Shown one piece after another: positions 36,241 through 44,588 of a stretch of 64,000 nucleotides of DNA. Positions within the stretch are counted from its first letter, which is position 1, and each line of letters begins with the position of its first letter. Made by a program: the position numbers and the translations under genes. The DNA is taken from positions 48,722 through 112,721 of the forward strand of contig NZ_BAWM01000001.1 in the NCBI RefSeq assembly GCF_000759675.1, in the 5' to 3' direction. Source of the DNA: Neobacillus niacini (GTDB lineage: Bacteria; Bacillota; Bacilli; Bacillales; Cytobacillaceae). The notes under the pieces are model-generated. The model had not been told where the DNA came from and did not search any database. It was given only the letters and a program-made list of their open reading frames with translations.

Positions 36241-38103
36241 ATGTCGAAAGGTGCAAATCAAACAAGTAACACACCCCCTCCCTTATCTATCCCGGGAAGA
36301 CCTGGCGGATTTGGTGGCCATCGCCGAGGAGGACCGATTGCAAAACCGAAGAACTTTAAAGAAACAATGCGAAGGTTATGGCATTATTTTGGCAACGAAA
36401 GAAAAATGCTCACTATTGTGTTTTTATTCATCTTTTTCAGTGCAGCCCTATCGTTGCTATCTCCATTTTTAATTGGAAAAGCGATTGATACCATAAGCCT
36501 GGATAATAAAGTGGATTTTAATTTTCTTGAAGTGATGATTATTATTCTAATTTCAGCCTTCATTTTAGATGCACTACTGACGTTCATGCAGGGTTGGTTG
36601 ATGGCAGGTGTCTCACAAAGGATCGTCAAGCGATTGCGCGATGCGCTTTTTAAAAAGCTGCAAAAGCTCCCAGTCTCCTTTTTTGACAAGCGGACACATG
36701 GGGAATTAATGAGCAGGCTTTCTAACGATATTGATAATGTCAGCAGTACGATTTCTCAGTCAACAACACAGTTGATGTCGGGTGTCATTGTTATTAGTGG
36801 TTCATTCATTATGATGTTAGTTCTGAGTCCAATTTTGACTGTGGCAAGCTTAGTAACGGTTCCCCTTGTCTTTTTGGTAACCAAGACAATTGCCAAAAGA
36901 ACAAGTGTCTTGTTTAAAGATCAGCAAATTCAGCTTGGAAAATTGAATGGACAAATTGAGGAAACGATTTCTGGCATTGAGGTAGTGAAAGCATTTAATC
37001 ATGAGGAAAAGGTTATATCTGAGTTTGAAGAGGTCAATCAGAAATTACGTGAGGTCGGCCTTAAGGCGCAAATTTGGTCTGGATTTCTCATGCCAATCAT
37101 GAACGTAATAAATAATTTAGGTTTTGCGATTGTGGCAGTAACAGGAGGTTTCCTTGCTGTAAAGGGTATGATTACAGTTGGTGCCATTGCTAGTTTTATT
37201 ACCTACTCAAGGCAGTTTGTAAGACCGCTTAACGACCTCGCGCAAATTTTTAATATGCTGCAGTCAGGTGTAGCCGGTGCGGAGCGCGTTTTTGAGATTC
37301 TCGATGAACAAGAGGAGCCTGATGATTTGCAGGATGCGGTTGTGTTAGATAAGCCAAAAGGACATGTTGTTTTTGAAAATGTCAGCTTCGGCTATCGCGG
37401 TGATGTGCCGATTTTAAAAAATGTTAGTTTTGAAACGGATATTGGTAGCAGCACTGCATTAGTTGGACCTACTGGTGCGGGAAAAACGACGATTGTTAAT
37501 TTGCTAACAAGGTTTTACGATGTGACAGAGGGCAGGATTTTGTTAGATGGTCGTGATATTAGAGAATATACACGCGATAGCTTAAGAAGCTGTTTTGGAT
37601 TTGTGCTGCAGGATACCTATCTGTTTTCGGGAACCATTAAAGAAAATATTAAGTACGGAAAGCCTTCGGCAAGTGATGAAGAGGTCATCAATGCGGCTAG
37701 AATGGCGAATGCCGATCCTTTTATTAAACGTCTGCCTAAACAATATGAAACGATTCTATCTGAAAACGGCGGAAACTTAAGTCAGGGCCAGCGCCAGTTG
37801 ATTGCCATTGCCAGGGTTATTCTTGCAAAGCCCTCGGTATTGATATTAGATGAGGCAACAAGCAGTATAGATACCCGTACGGAGCTTCATATTCAAGAGG
37901 CACTGCTATCCTTAATGGAGGGCAGGACAAGTTTTATTATCGCCCATCGTTTAAACACGATCCGTGATGCAGACAGTATTATGGTTATCGAAAATGGGGA
38001 GATCGTAGAAAAAGGAAATCACGGAGAGCTCATGGAGCAGCAAGGAAGATACTATAATATGTTCTTCAATCAATTTAAAAACGTTGAAATCGCGGTTGAT
38101 TAA
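36241..38103 (+). CDS. bmrD: Heterodimeric multidrug ABC exporter subunit BmrD-like (YheH)
   Basis: 620 residues with a Pro/Gly-rich N-terminal extension (about 1-45), six helices and an NBD. Walker A GPTGAGKTT, signature LSQGQRQLIAIARVI (Gln in place of the first Gly of SGGQ), Walker B VLILDEATSSID with canonical catalytic Glu538. Together with BmrC this gives one competent and one degenerate ATP site. No spacing from bmrC, so translation is probably coupled. Confidence 0.85.
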   Translation: MSKGANQTSNTPPPLSIPGRPGGFGGHRRGGPIAKPKNFKETMRRLWHYFGNERKMLTIVFLFIFFSAALSLLSPFLIGKAIDTISLDNKVDFNFLEVMIIILISAFILDALLTFMQGWLMAGVSQRIVKRLRDALFKKLQKLPVSFFDKRTHGELMSRLSNDIDNVSSTISQSTTQLMSGVIVISGSFIMMLVLSPILTVASLVTVPLVFLVTKTIAKRTSVLFKDQQIQLGKLNGQIEETISGIEVVKAFNHEEKVISEFEEVNQKLREVGLKAQIWSGFLMPIMNVINNLGFAIVAVTGGFLAVKGMITVGAIASFITYSRQFVRPLNDLAQIFNMLQSGVAGAERVFEILDEQEEPDDLQDAVVLDKPKGHVVFENVSFGYRGDVPILKNVSFETDIGSSTALVGPTGAGKTTIVNLLTRFYDVTEGRILLDGRDIREYTRDSLRSCFGFVLQDTYLFSGTIKENIKYGKPSASDEEVINAARMANADPFIKRLPKQYETILSENGGNLSQGQRQLIAIARVILAKPSVLILDEATSSIDTRTELHIQEALLSLMEGRTSFIIAHRLNTIRDADSIMVIENGEIVEKGNHGELMEQQGRYYNMFFNQFKNVEIAVD

Positions 38104-38162
38104 AATAAAGAAAATTCATTAGGGAATAATGTCATTAATGGTACTCTTAAAGGGGGCTGGTT

Positions 38163-39362
38163 ATGAAAAAAGAGATTTCTAACCGGAGATTGCTTTGGGT
38201 TTCCGGTACGGGCTGGATGTTTGATGCAATGGATGTTGGAATGCTTTCCTTCATTATTGCTGCATTAAAAGTGGAATGGGATTTATCAGCAGAACAGATG
38301 GGCTGGATAGGAAGCGTTCAGTCGATAGGGATGGCTGTAGGAGCATTAATTTTTGGCTTAATGGCAGACAGAATTGGCCGGAAAAATGTTTTTATCATTA
38401 CGTTATTATTATTTTCAATCGGAAGCGGGATTTCCGCATTTGCCACTTCGATTACCATCTTTCTTATATTAAGATTTTTTATAGGAATGGGTCTTGGCGG
38501 CGAGCTTCCTGTTGCCTCGACACTTGTTTCTGAAAGTGTTCCGGCCGAAAAACGAGGGCGGATTGTCGTTTTACTAGAAAGTTTTTGGGCAGCCGGATGG
38601 CTGATTGCTGCAGTCATTTCCTATTTTATTATTCCGAAATATGGCTGGTCAACAGCCTTGTTAATTAGTGCAACGCCTGCACTGTTTGCCTTATATTTGC
38701 GAGTTGGTTTACCCGACTCACCGAGATTTGAAGCGATTAAGGAAAAAGAAAAGATTTCTGCGTTTCAAAGTCTTGCTAATCTATGGACGGATGAGTATCG
38801 CCGTCGTACAACTATGCTATGGATTGTCTGGTTTTGTGTCGTTTTCTCCTACTATGGAATGTTCCTATGGCTTCCAAGTGTGATGGTGTTGAAAGGCTTT
38901 AGTCTCATTAAAAGCTTTGGGTATGTTTTGATTATGACTTTAGCGCAATTGCCGGGTTATTTTACGGCCGCATGGGCAATTGAAAGATTCGGACGGAAGT
39001 TTGTCTTAGCTGTCTATTTAATTGGAACGGCTATCAGTGCTTATCTTTTTGGTAATGCAGAGTCAACGGCACTGTTAATGACATCGGGTATTCTTTTATC
39101 CTTCTTTAACCTAGGGGCATGGGGCGGATTATATGCCTATACCCCAGAGCAGTATCCAACCGTAATCCGCGGGACTGGTTCAGGTTCAGCGGCTGCATTT
39201 GGCCGATTAGGCGGGGTGCTAGGTCCATTGTTGGTTGGTTATCTAGTGGCACAAGAAACCTCAATTTCCGCAATATTCACTATCTTTTGTATTTCTGTTT
39301 TCATCGCTGCATTTGCCGTTATTTTTTTAGGAAAAGAAACGAAAAATAAAGTATTAGTATAA
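38163..39362 (+). CDS. niaP: Niacin permease NiaP (MFS)
   Basis: 399 residues and 12 membrane helices. RRLLWVSGTGWMFDAMDVGM, the IGSVQSIGMAVGALIFGLMA segment, RFFIGMGLGGELPVASTLVS and YTPEQYPTVIRGTGSG follow Bacillus NiaP closely through nearly the full length. NiaP imports nicotinate/nicotinamide for NAD salvage. In Bacillus niaP is usually repressed by NiaR (YrxA), but no NiaR box was recognised here. Confidence 0.85.
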   Translation: MKKEISNRRLLWVSGTGWMFDAMDVGMLSFIIAALKVEWDLSAEQMGWIGSVQSIGMAVGALIFGLMADRIGRKNVFIITLLLFSIGSGISAFATSITIFLILRFFIGMGLGGELPVASTLVSESVPAEKRGRIVVLLESFWAAGWLIAAVISYFIIPKYGWSTALLISATPALFALYLRVGLPDSPRFEAIKEKEKISAFQSLANLWTDEYRRRTTMLWIVWFCVVFSYYGMFLWLPSVMVLKGFSLIKSFGYVLIMTLAQLPGYFTAAWAIERFGRKFVLAVYLIGTAISAYLFGNAESTALLMTSGILLSFFNLGAWGGLYAYTPEQYPTVIRGTGSGSAAAFGRLGGVLGPLLVGYLVAQETSISAIFTIFCISVFIAAFAVIFLGKETKNKVLV

Positions 39363-39372
39363 TATTTAGATG

Positions 39373-39410
39373 AGAGAGACTTTCATAATGGAGTCTCTCT
39401 TTTTTTTTTT
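39373..39410 (+). terminator. Terminator after niaP
   Basis: AGAGAGACT / AGTCTCTCT stem and ten T residues. Confidence 0.9.
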
Positions 39411-39500
39411 AACACAGTGTGATTTTATCGCTTTAAAGGGAAAGAGCATGAAGTTTTCCTATTAATTCTACGATTATAGTAAAAAATTATAAAAATATTA

Positions 39501-39581
39501 ATTTTTCGGAATTATATTAAAATAACGCATTTTACTACTAGACGGATCGGGAATTATTTTGTACAATATTTTCAGAATATT
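39501..39581. promoter_or_regulatory. Candidate CodY boxes upstream of livJ
   Basis: TATTTTCAGAATATT (39567-39581) matches the CodY consensus AATTTTCNGAAAATT at 13 of 15 positions. ATTTTTCGGAATTAT (39501-39515) is a weaker match (11 of 15). CodY control of branched-chain amino-acid uptake is well known in Bacillus. Confidence 0.5.
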
Positions 39582-39651
39582 ATCTTTTTTTAAACATCTT
39601 GAAGATAGACAACGGGTAAAGGGGACTACTCAAAAATAGGGGGTATAGACA

Positions 39652-40827
39652 GTGAGAAAGAAAAAACTAGCAGGTGTTTTTATGTCGTTCATGATGGCGG
39701 CAGGTGTGTTGGCTGGCTGTAATTCATCCAGTACAAGCGGTGAAAAAGATAGCGAAACCATTAAAATTGGTGCCAATCTTGAACTTTCAGGCGGGGTAGC
39801 TTCTTACGGTCAATCAATCGAAGAGGGTATCAAATTGGCATTGGAAGAAATCAATAAAGAAGGTATTGATGGGAAGAAGCTAGAGCTTGTAACCTTCGAT
39901 AATAAATCAGATGCAGCCGAGGCAACCAGCGGCACAACGAAGCTGATCAGCCAAGATAAGGTATCAGCCATTATCGGTGCAGCTACAAGTACAAACACAT
40001 TGGCACAAGTACAAATCGCCCAGAAAAACAAGATTCCATTATTAACACCAACTGGAACAAATCCAACAATTACAAATAAAGATGGCGTCCTAAGTGACTT
40101 CGTATTCCGTACTTGCTTCATCGATCCGTTCCAAGGAACAGTGGCAGCTAACTTTGCTTCTAAAGATCTTAAAGTAAAAAATGCCGCGATCATTATTGAC
40201 AGCTCAAGTGACTATGCAAAAGGGCTTGCTGCTGCATTCACAGAAGCATTTGAGGGAAATGGCGGGAAAGTTGTCAAGGAAGAGGCATATGTTGCAAAGG
40301 ATACAGACTTTAATGCAATTTTAACTAACATTAAATCTGCAAATCCTGATTTTATCTTCCTGCCTGGATATTACGAGGAAGTAGGCTTAATTATTAAACA
40401 AGCTCGTGCCCTTGGTATTGAAGCTCCATTTATGGGCGGCGATGGCTGGGATTCTCCTAAACTAGTAGAAATTGCTGGTAGCGATCCGTTAAACAATACG
40501 TTTATCACAAACCACTATTCCTCTGGTGACTCTGATCCAAAGGTACAGGATTTCGTAAAAGCGTTTGAAGCAAAATATGATGGTAAATCTCCTGACGCAT
40601 TTAATGCATTAGGCTATGACTCACTTTACTTCCTTGCAGATGCCATTAAGCGCGCTGGGAGCAGTGACCCTGTGAAGATTCAAAAAGCACTTAAGGAAAC
40701 AAATGGACTTCAATTAGTATCTGGAACCATGAAGCTTGATAAAAACCATGATCCAATTAAATCTGCAGTAATCCTAGAATACAAAGGCGGCAAGCAAGAG
40801 TTTAACACGAAAGTAGATCCAGAATAA
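39652..40827 (+). CDS. livJ: Branched-chain amino acid ABC transporter binding lipoprotein
   Basis: 391 residues from GTG 39652 (GGGGGT SD). Lipobox LAGC anchors Cys23. The mature periplasmic-binding type I fold begins IKIGANLELSGGVASYGQS and includes FKNK-type repeats and YDSLYFLADAIKRAGSSDP. First gene of livJHMGF. Ligand is presumed to be Leu/Ile/Val; related proteins bind other amino acids or amides. Confidence 0.87.
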   Translation: MRKKKLAGVFMSFMMAAGVLAGCNSSSTSGEKDSETIKIGANLELSGGVASYGQSIEEGIKLALEEINKEGIDGKKLELVTFDNKSDAAEATSGTTKLISQDKVSAIIGAATSTNTLAQVQIAQKNKIPLLTPTGTNPTITNKDGVLSDFVFRTCFIDPFQGTVAANFASKDLKVKNAAIIIDSSSDYAKGLAAAFTEAFEGNGGKVVKEEAYVAKDTDFNAILTNIKSANPDFIFLPGYYEEVGLIIKQARALGIEAPFMGGDGWDSPKLVEIAGSDPLNNTFITNHYSSGDSDPKVQDFVKAFEAKYDGKSPDAFNALGYDSLYFLADAIKRAGSSDPVKIQKALKETNGLQLVSGTMKLDKNHDPIKSAVILEYKGGKQEFNTKVDPE

Positions 40828-40913
40828 AATAATCGATGAAAAGAATAGGGAGCAGCTATGTCTCCCTATTCCCTTTTAGATAATATTTTCCTAATTTTAG
40901 GAGGAGACTAGAC

Positions 40914-41792
40914 ATGGAATTTTTACAGCAGCTTGTTAACGGGGTGTCATTAGGCAGTATTTATGCGTTGATTGCCCTTGGTTATACAATGGTTTACGGA
41001 ATTGTAAAATTAATTAACTTTGCCCATGGAGACATTTTCATGGTCGGTGCATTTATCGGTTTTTACTCTATTACTATATTAGATTTAGGATTTTTCCCTT
41101 CCTTACTTATTTCCATGGTCACTTGTGCCATCTTAGGGGTTTTAATTGAAAGGATTGCCTACAAACCTTTACGTAATGCCACAAGGATTGCGGCTCTTAT
41201 TACCGCCATTGGAGTATCCCTGTTAATTGAATATGGGGTGATTTATGTTCGTGGTGCCCAGCCAGAAGCATATCCTGGTGACCTTATTCCGGCAACAAGC
41301 TTAGATTTCCTTGGAGTTAAGGTAAGCAGTCAATCACTACTGATTTTAGGGACTTCTGTCGTATTAATGATATTATTACAATTTATTGTTCATAAGACGA
41401 AAATTGGAAAAGCAATGCGTGCAGTATCCCACGATATGGATGCCGCAAGACTAATGGGAATTAACGTTAACAATACCATTTCTGCAACTTTTGCAATCGG
41501 GTCTGCACTAGCGGGTGCAGCTGGGGTTGCTTTTGGAATGTATTATACGAAAATTGAGCCTTTAATGGGAATTATACCAGGCCTTAAAGCCTTCGTTGCA
41601 GCCGTACTCGGCGGTATCGGGATCATTCCAGGTGCGATGGTGGGCGGTTTGTTATTGGGTGTCATTGAATCGCTTGTCAGTGCTGCTGGCTTCTCACTAT
41701 GGAGAGATGGTGTAGCGTTTGTCGTATTAATCTTAATTTTGATTTTCCGTCCAGCCGGTTTATTCGGTAAAAATGTACGGGAAAAAGTGTAA
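40914..41792 (+). CDS. livH: Branched-chain amino acid ABC transporter permease LivH
   Basis: 292 residues and eight predicted helices: FLQQLVNGVSLGSIYALIAL, then LGYTMVYGIVKLINFAHGDI, the family signature. AMRAVSHDMDAARLMGI is the EAA-type loop contacting the ATPase. AGGAGGAG SD. Confidence 0.92.
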   Translation: MEFLQQLVNGVSLGSIYALIALGYTMVYGIVKLINFAHGDIFMVGAFIGFYSITILDLGFFPSLLISMVTCAILGVLIERIAYKPLRNATRIAALITAIGVSLLIEYGVIYVRGAQPEAYPGDLIPATSLDFLGVKVSSQSLLILGTSVVLMILLQFIVHKTKIGKAMRAVSHDMDAARLMGINVNNTISATFAIGSALAGAAGVAFGMYYTKIEPLMGIIPGLKAFVAAVLGGIGIIPGAMVGGLLLGVIESLVSAAGFSLWRDGVAFVVLILILIFRPAGLFGKNVREKV

Positions 41793-41806
41793 GGGGGGCT
41801 ATAGCG

Positions 41807-42781
41807 ATGAATATACTCAAACATGCGAAAGGTTTTTGGTCATCAATCGTTTTAGCCATTGTTTTTGGTGTTGTGATGCAATTTTTAATTACCGGAGAAA
41901 TAATTAACTTCTTTTACGTAAACACACTTTATTTTATTGGTATTAACATTATTCTTGCTGCTAGCTTACATCTGATTATTGGAATTACCGGACAGTTTTC
42001 GATTGGACATGCAGGCTTCCTCGCTGTAGGTGCTTATGCCTCAGCTATTATTACAATGAAATTAGAGCTACCCTTCGCGTTCGGTTTATTGGCAGGAGGA
42101 GTTGCAGCTGCAATTGCAGGCTTAATTATTGGGATTCCTACACTTCGGCTAAAAGGAGATTATCTAGCGATTGCCACACTTGGGTTTGGGGAAATTGTCC
42201 GGATTGTCTTTTTAAATATTGAATATGTTGGCGGAGCAAGTGGAATGACCGTTACTCAGCTCACCACTTGGCCATGGCTTTTTGGAAGTATCCTGTTAAC
42301 ACTTATCGTTATAAGAAACTTTACCAATTCAACACATGGACGAGCTTGTATCTCAGTTAGAGAAAATGAAATAGCAGCTGACGCCATGGGGATCAACACT
42401 ACTTACTATAAGGTAATCGCGTTTGCCATCGGAGCCTTTTTTGCTGGTGTCGCAGGTGCCTTATATGCACACAACTTTTTCATTATCCAGCCGACAAACT
42501 TCGGTTTCTTAAAATCTTTTGATATCTTAATCTTTGTGGTTCTAGGCGGGTTAGGAAGTATGTCTGGTGCGGTATTGGCAGCGATTCTTTTAACGATTGT
42601 TTCTACCTTCCTGCAAAGCTATCCTGAACTACGGATGATTATTTATAGCTTAGTGCTAATCATTATGATGCTTTATCGTCCACAAGGAATTATGGGAACA
42701 AGAGAATTGACCTCATTCTTTAAGATTGGAAAGTCTGCAAAAGGAGGAGTCAACGATGACAGCAAACACACCGTTGCTTAA
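41807..42781 (+). CDS. livM: Branched-chain amino acid ABC transporter permease LivM
   Basis: 324 residues, multi-spanning: LIIGITGQFSIGHAGFLAVG and ISVRENEIAADAMGINTTYY are LivM signatures. Its last 26 bases overlap the start of livG, so the two are coupled. Confidence 0.92.
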   Translation: MNILKHAKGFWSSIVLAIVFGVVMQFLITGEIINFFYVNTLYFIGINIILAASLHLIIGITGQFSIGHAGFLAVGAYASAIITMKLELPFAFGLLAGGVAAAIAGLIIGIPTLRLKGDYLAIATLGFGEIVRIVFLNIEYVGGASGMTVTQLTTWPWLFGSILLTLIVIRNFTNSTHGRACISVRENEIAADAMGINTTYYKVIAFAIGAFFAGVAGALYAHNFFIIQPTNFGFLKSFDILIFVVLGGLGSMSGAVLAAILLTIVSTFLQSYPELRMIIYSLVLIIMMLYRPQGIMGTRELTSFFKIGKSAKGGVNDDSKHTVA

Positions 42782-43535
42782 AGTAAATAATGCAGGCATC
42801 CGTTTTGGCGGATTAAAGGCTGTTTCTGATGTGAACCTCGAGTTAAAGCAAGGCGAATTAGTTGGTTTAATTGGACCGAACGGTGCTGGGAAAACAACAT
42901 TCTTCAACTTGTTAACGGGCGTATATGTACCAACTGAAGGCAGTATTGAATTAGATGGTGAAAAATTAAATGGACAACCACCTTATAAGATTACCAAAAA
43001 AGGTATAAGCAGAACCTTTCAAAACATTCGTTTGTTCAATGAATTGTCGGTGCTTGATAATGTAAAGGTGGCATACCACTCATTGGCTAAACATTCGATT
43101 ATGAGTTCGATTTTCCGTCTCCCTAAGCACTTTTCAGAAGAAAAGTATATGGAGGAAAAGGCAATCGAATTTTTGAAAATCTTTAGTTTAGATAATGTCA
43201 TGCATGAAACGGCGAAGAACCTCCCGTACGGTCAGCAGCGCCGTCTAGAGATTGCGAGAGCATTGGCAGCCAATCCCAAACTATTGCTGCTGGATGAACC
43301 TGCAGCAGGTATGAATCCACAGGAAACAGAAGAATTAATGAATCTAATTGCCCTAATTCGTAAAAAGTTTGATTTAACTATTTTATTGATTGAACATGAC
43401 ATGCTCCTTGTTATGGGGGTGTGCGAGCGAATCTATGTGCTTGACCATGGTCAACTTATTGCAGATGGGACTCCTGAGCAAATTAGAAATAATCCAAAAG
43501 TCATCGAAGCGTATCTGGGAGAGGAGGTTTCGTAA
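42756..43535 (+). CDS. livG: Branched-chain amino acid ABC transporter ATPase LivG
   Basis: 259 residues from ATG 42756 (AAAGGAGGAG upstream, lying within livM). Walker A GPNGAGKTT, signature LPYGQQRRLEIARAL, Walker B LLLLDEPAAGMNP, H-loop IEHDM. The longer reading from 42726 contains the SD and is not used. Confidence 0.93.
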   Translation: MTANTPLLKVNNAGIRFGGLKAVSDVNLELKQGELVGLIGPNGAGKTTFFNLLTGVYVPTEGSIELDGEKLNGQPPYKITKKGISRTFQNIRLFNELSVLDNVKVAYHSLAKHSIMSSIFRLPKHFSEEKYMEEKAIEFLKIFSLDNVMHETAKNLPYGQQRRLEIARALAANPKLLLLDEPAAGMNPQETEELMNLIALIRKKFDLTILLIEHDMLLVMGVCERIYVLDHGQLIADGTPEQIRNNPKVIEAYLGEEVS

Positions 43536-44243
43536 ATGCTGAAAATTAAAGATATCAATGTGTATTATGGTAATATCCACGCTCTAAAGGGAGTTTCTCT
43601 TGATATTAATGAAGGTGAAATCGTTACCTTGATTGGAGCGAATGGAGCGGGAAAAAGCACGTTGTTAAAAACGATTTCCGGTTTACTTAAGCCAAAGAAC
43701 GGAAATATTTTGTTTGAAGGACAATCCATTTCCGGTAAGGTAGCACAGGCGATTGTGAAACAAGGACTTTCACATGTTCCTGAAGGACGTCGTGTGTTTG
43801 CCAATATGTCTGTAGAAGAAAACCTTGAATTAGGAGCTTATTTACGGAAGGATAAGCAAGGCATTAAAGAGGACTTTGAGAAGGTCTATAACCTCTTCCC
43901 ACGTCTTCTTGAGCGGCGTAAGCAACTTTCCGGTACATTATCAGGCGGTGAGCAGCAAATGCTTGCAATGGGACGCGCGTTGATGGCACGTCCTAAGCTT
44001 TTACTTTTAGACGAGCCTTCTATGGGACTTGCTCCCCTTTTAGTTAAAACGATTTTTAGAATTATTGATGAAATCAACCAGTCTGGTACTACCATCCTGT
44101 TGGTGGAGCAAAATGCGAACATGGCATTATCGATTGCAGACCGCGCCTATGTGATTGAGACAGGGAAAATTGTCCTTTCAGGTTCTTCTGATGAATTAAA
44201 TCAAAGTGACCAAATTAGAATGGCCTACCTTGGTGGCCATTAA
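43536..44243 (+). CDS. livF: Branched-chain amino acid ABC transporter ATPase LivF
   Basis: 235 residues: Walker A GANGAGKST, HVPEGRRVFANMSVEENLEL (LivF-specific), signature LSGGEQQMLAMGRAL, Walker B LLLLDEPSMGLAP. It directly abuts livG and is last in the operon. Confidence 0.93.
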   Translation: MLKIKDINVYYGNIHALKGVSLDINEGEIVTLIGANGAGKSTLLKTISGLLKPKNGNILFEGQSISGKVAQAIVKQGLSHVPEGRRVFANMSVEENLELGAYLRKDKQGIKEDFEKVYNLFPRLLERRKQLSGTLSGGEQQMLAMGRALMARPKLLLLDEPSMGLAPLLVKTIFRIIDEINQSGTTILLVEQNANMALSIADRAYVIETGKIVLSGSSDELNQSDQIRMAYLGGH

Positions 44244-44247
44244 TCCA

Positions 44248-44282
44248 AAGACGTGTGAGTTTGAACTCACACGTCTTTTTAA
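44248..44282 (+). terminator. Terminator after livF
   Basis: Perfect 15-bp stem AAAGACGTGTGAGTT / AACTCACACGTCTTT around TG, then TT. Confidence 0.88.
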
Positions 44283-44314
44283 TAGATAAGTATATAATTT
44301 TCGACTTTGAGAAT

Positions 44315-44586
44315 TGTCTAGCGCAAGCAGCCTAGGGGCTCGGGGTCATAAGCTTGTCTAGTTGCGGCTCCTTGGGACTCGAGTCATAAGCCGCCCCCTG
44401 AAGAGGGCAAAAAGCGCCTTCTTGCAGAGTTCGTCTTATGCCTTCGTCCCAGGGCAGTCGCCTCCACATTTCAGACAATCCGTCAAGAAGGTAGAGACCA
44501 ACCTTCTCGCCTGCTCGTCATATGCCTGTCGCCCCTGGGAAAAAATGAACTGCTTTTTTCCTTGGGCAAGGCGCTTCCGCTTTTCT
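44315..44586. repeat. Dispersed structured repeat, copy A (long, composite)
   Basis: Begins TGTCTAGC and ends GGCGCTTCCGCTTTTC. Contains GGGGTCATAAGC...GTCTTATGCC pairing and the hairpin AAGAGGGC-AAAAAGC-GCCTTCTT. A second hairpin is AGAAGGT...ACCTTCT, and a third is built on TGGGAAAAAA / TTTTTTCC. The first 130 nt are nearly identical to copy C (63869 onward). Fills the whole region between the converging livF and radical-SAM genes; no coding capacity. Confidence 0.75.
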
Positions 44587-44588
44587 TA

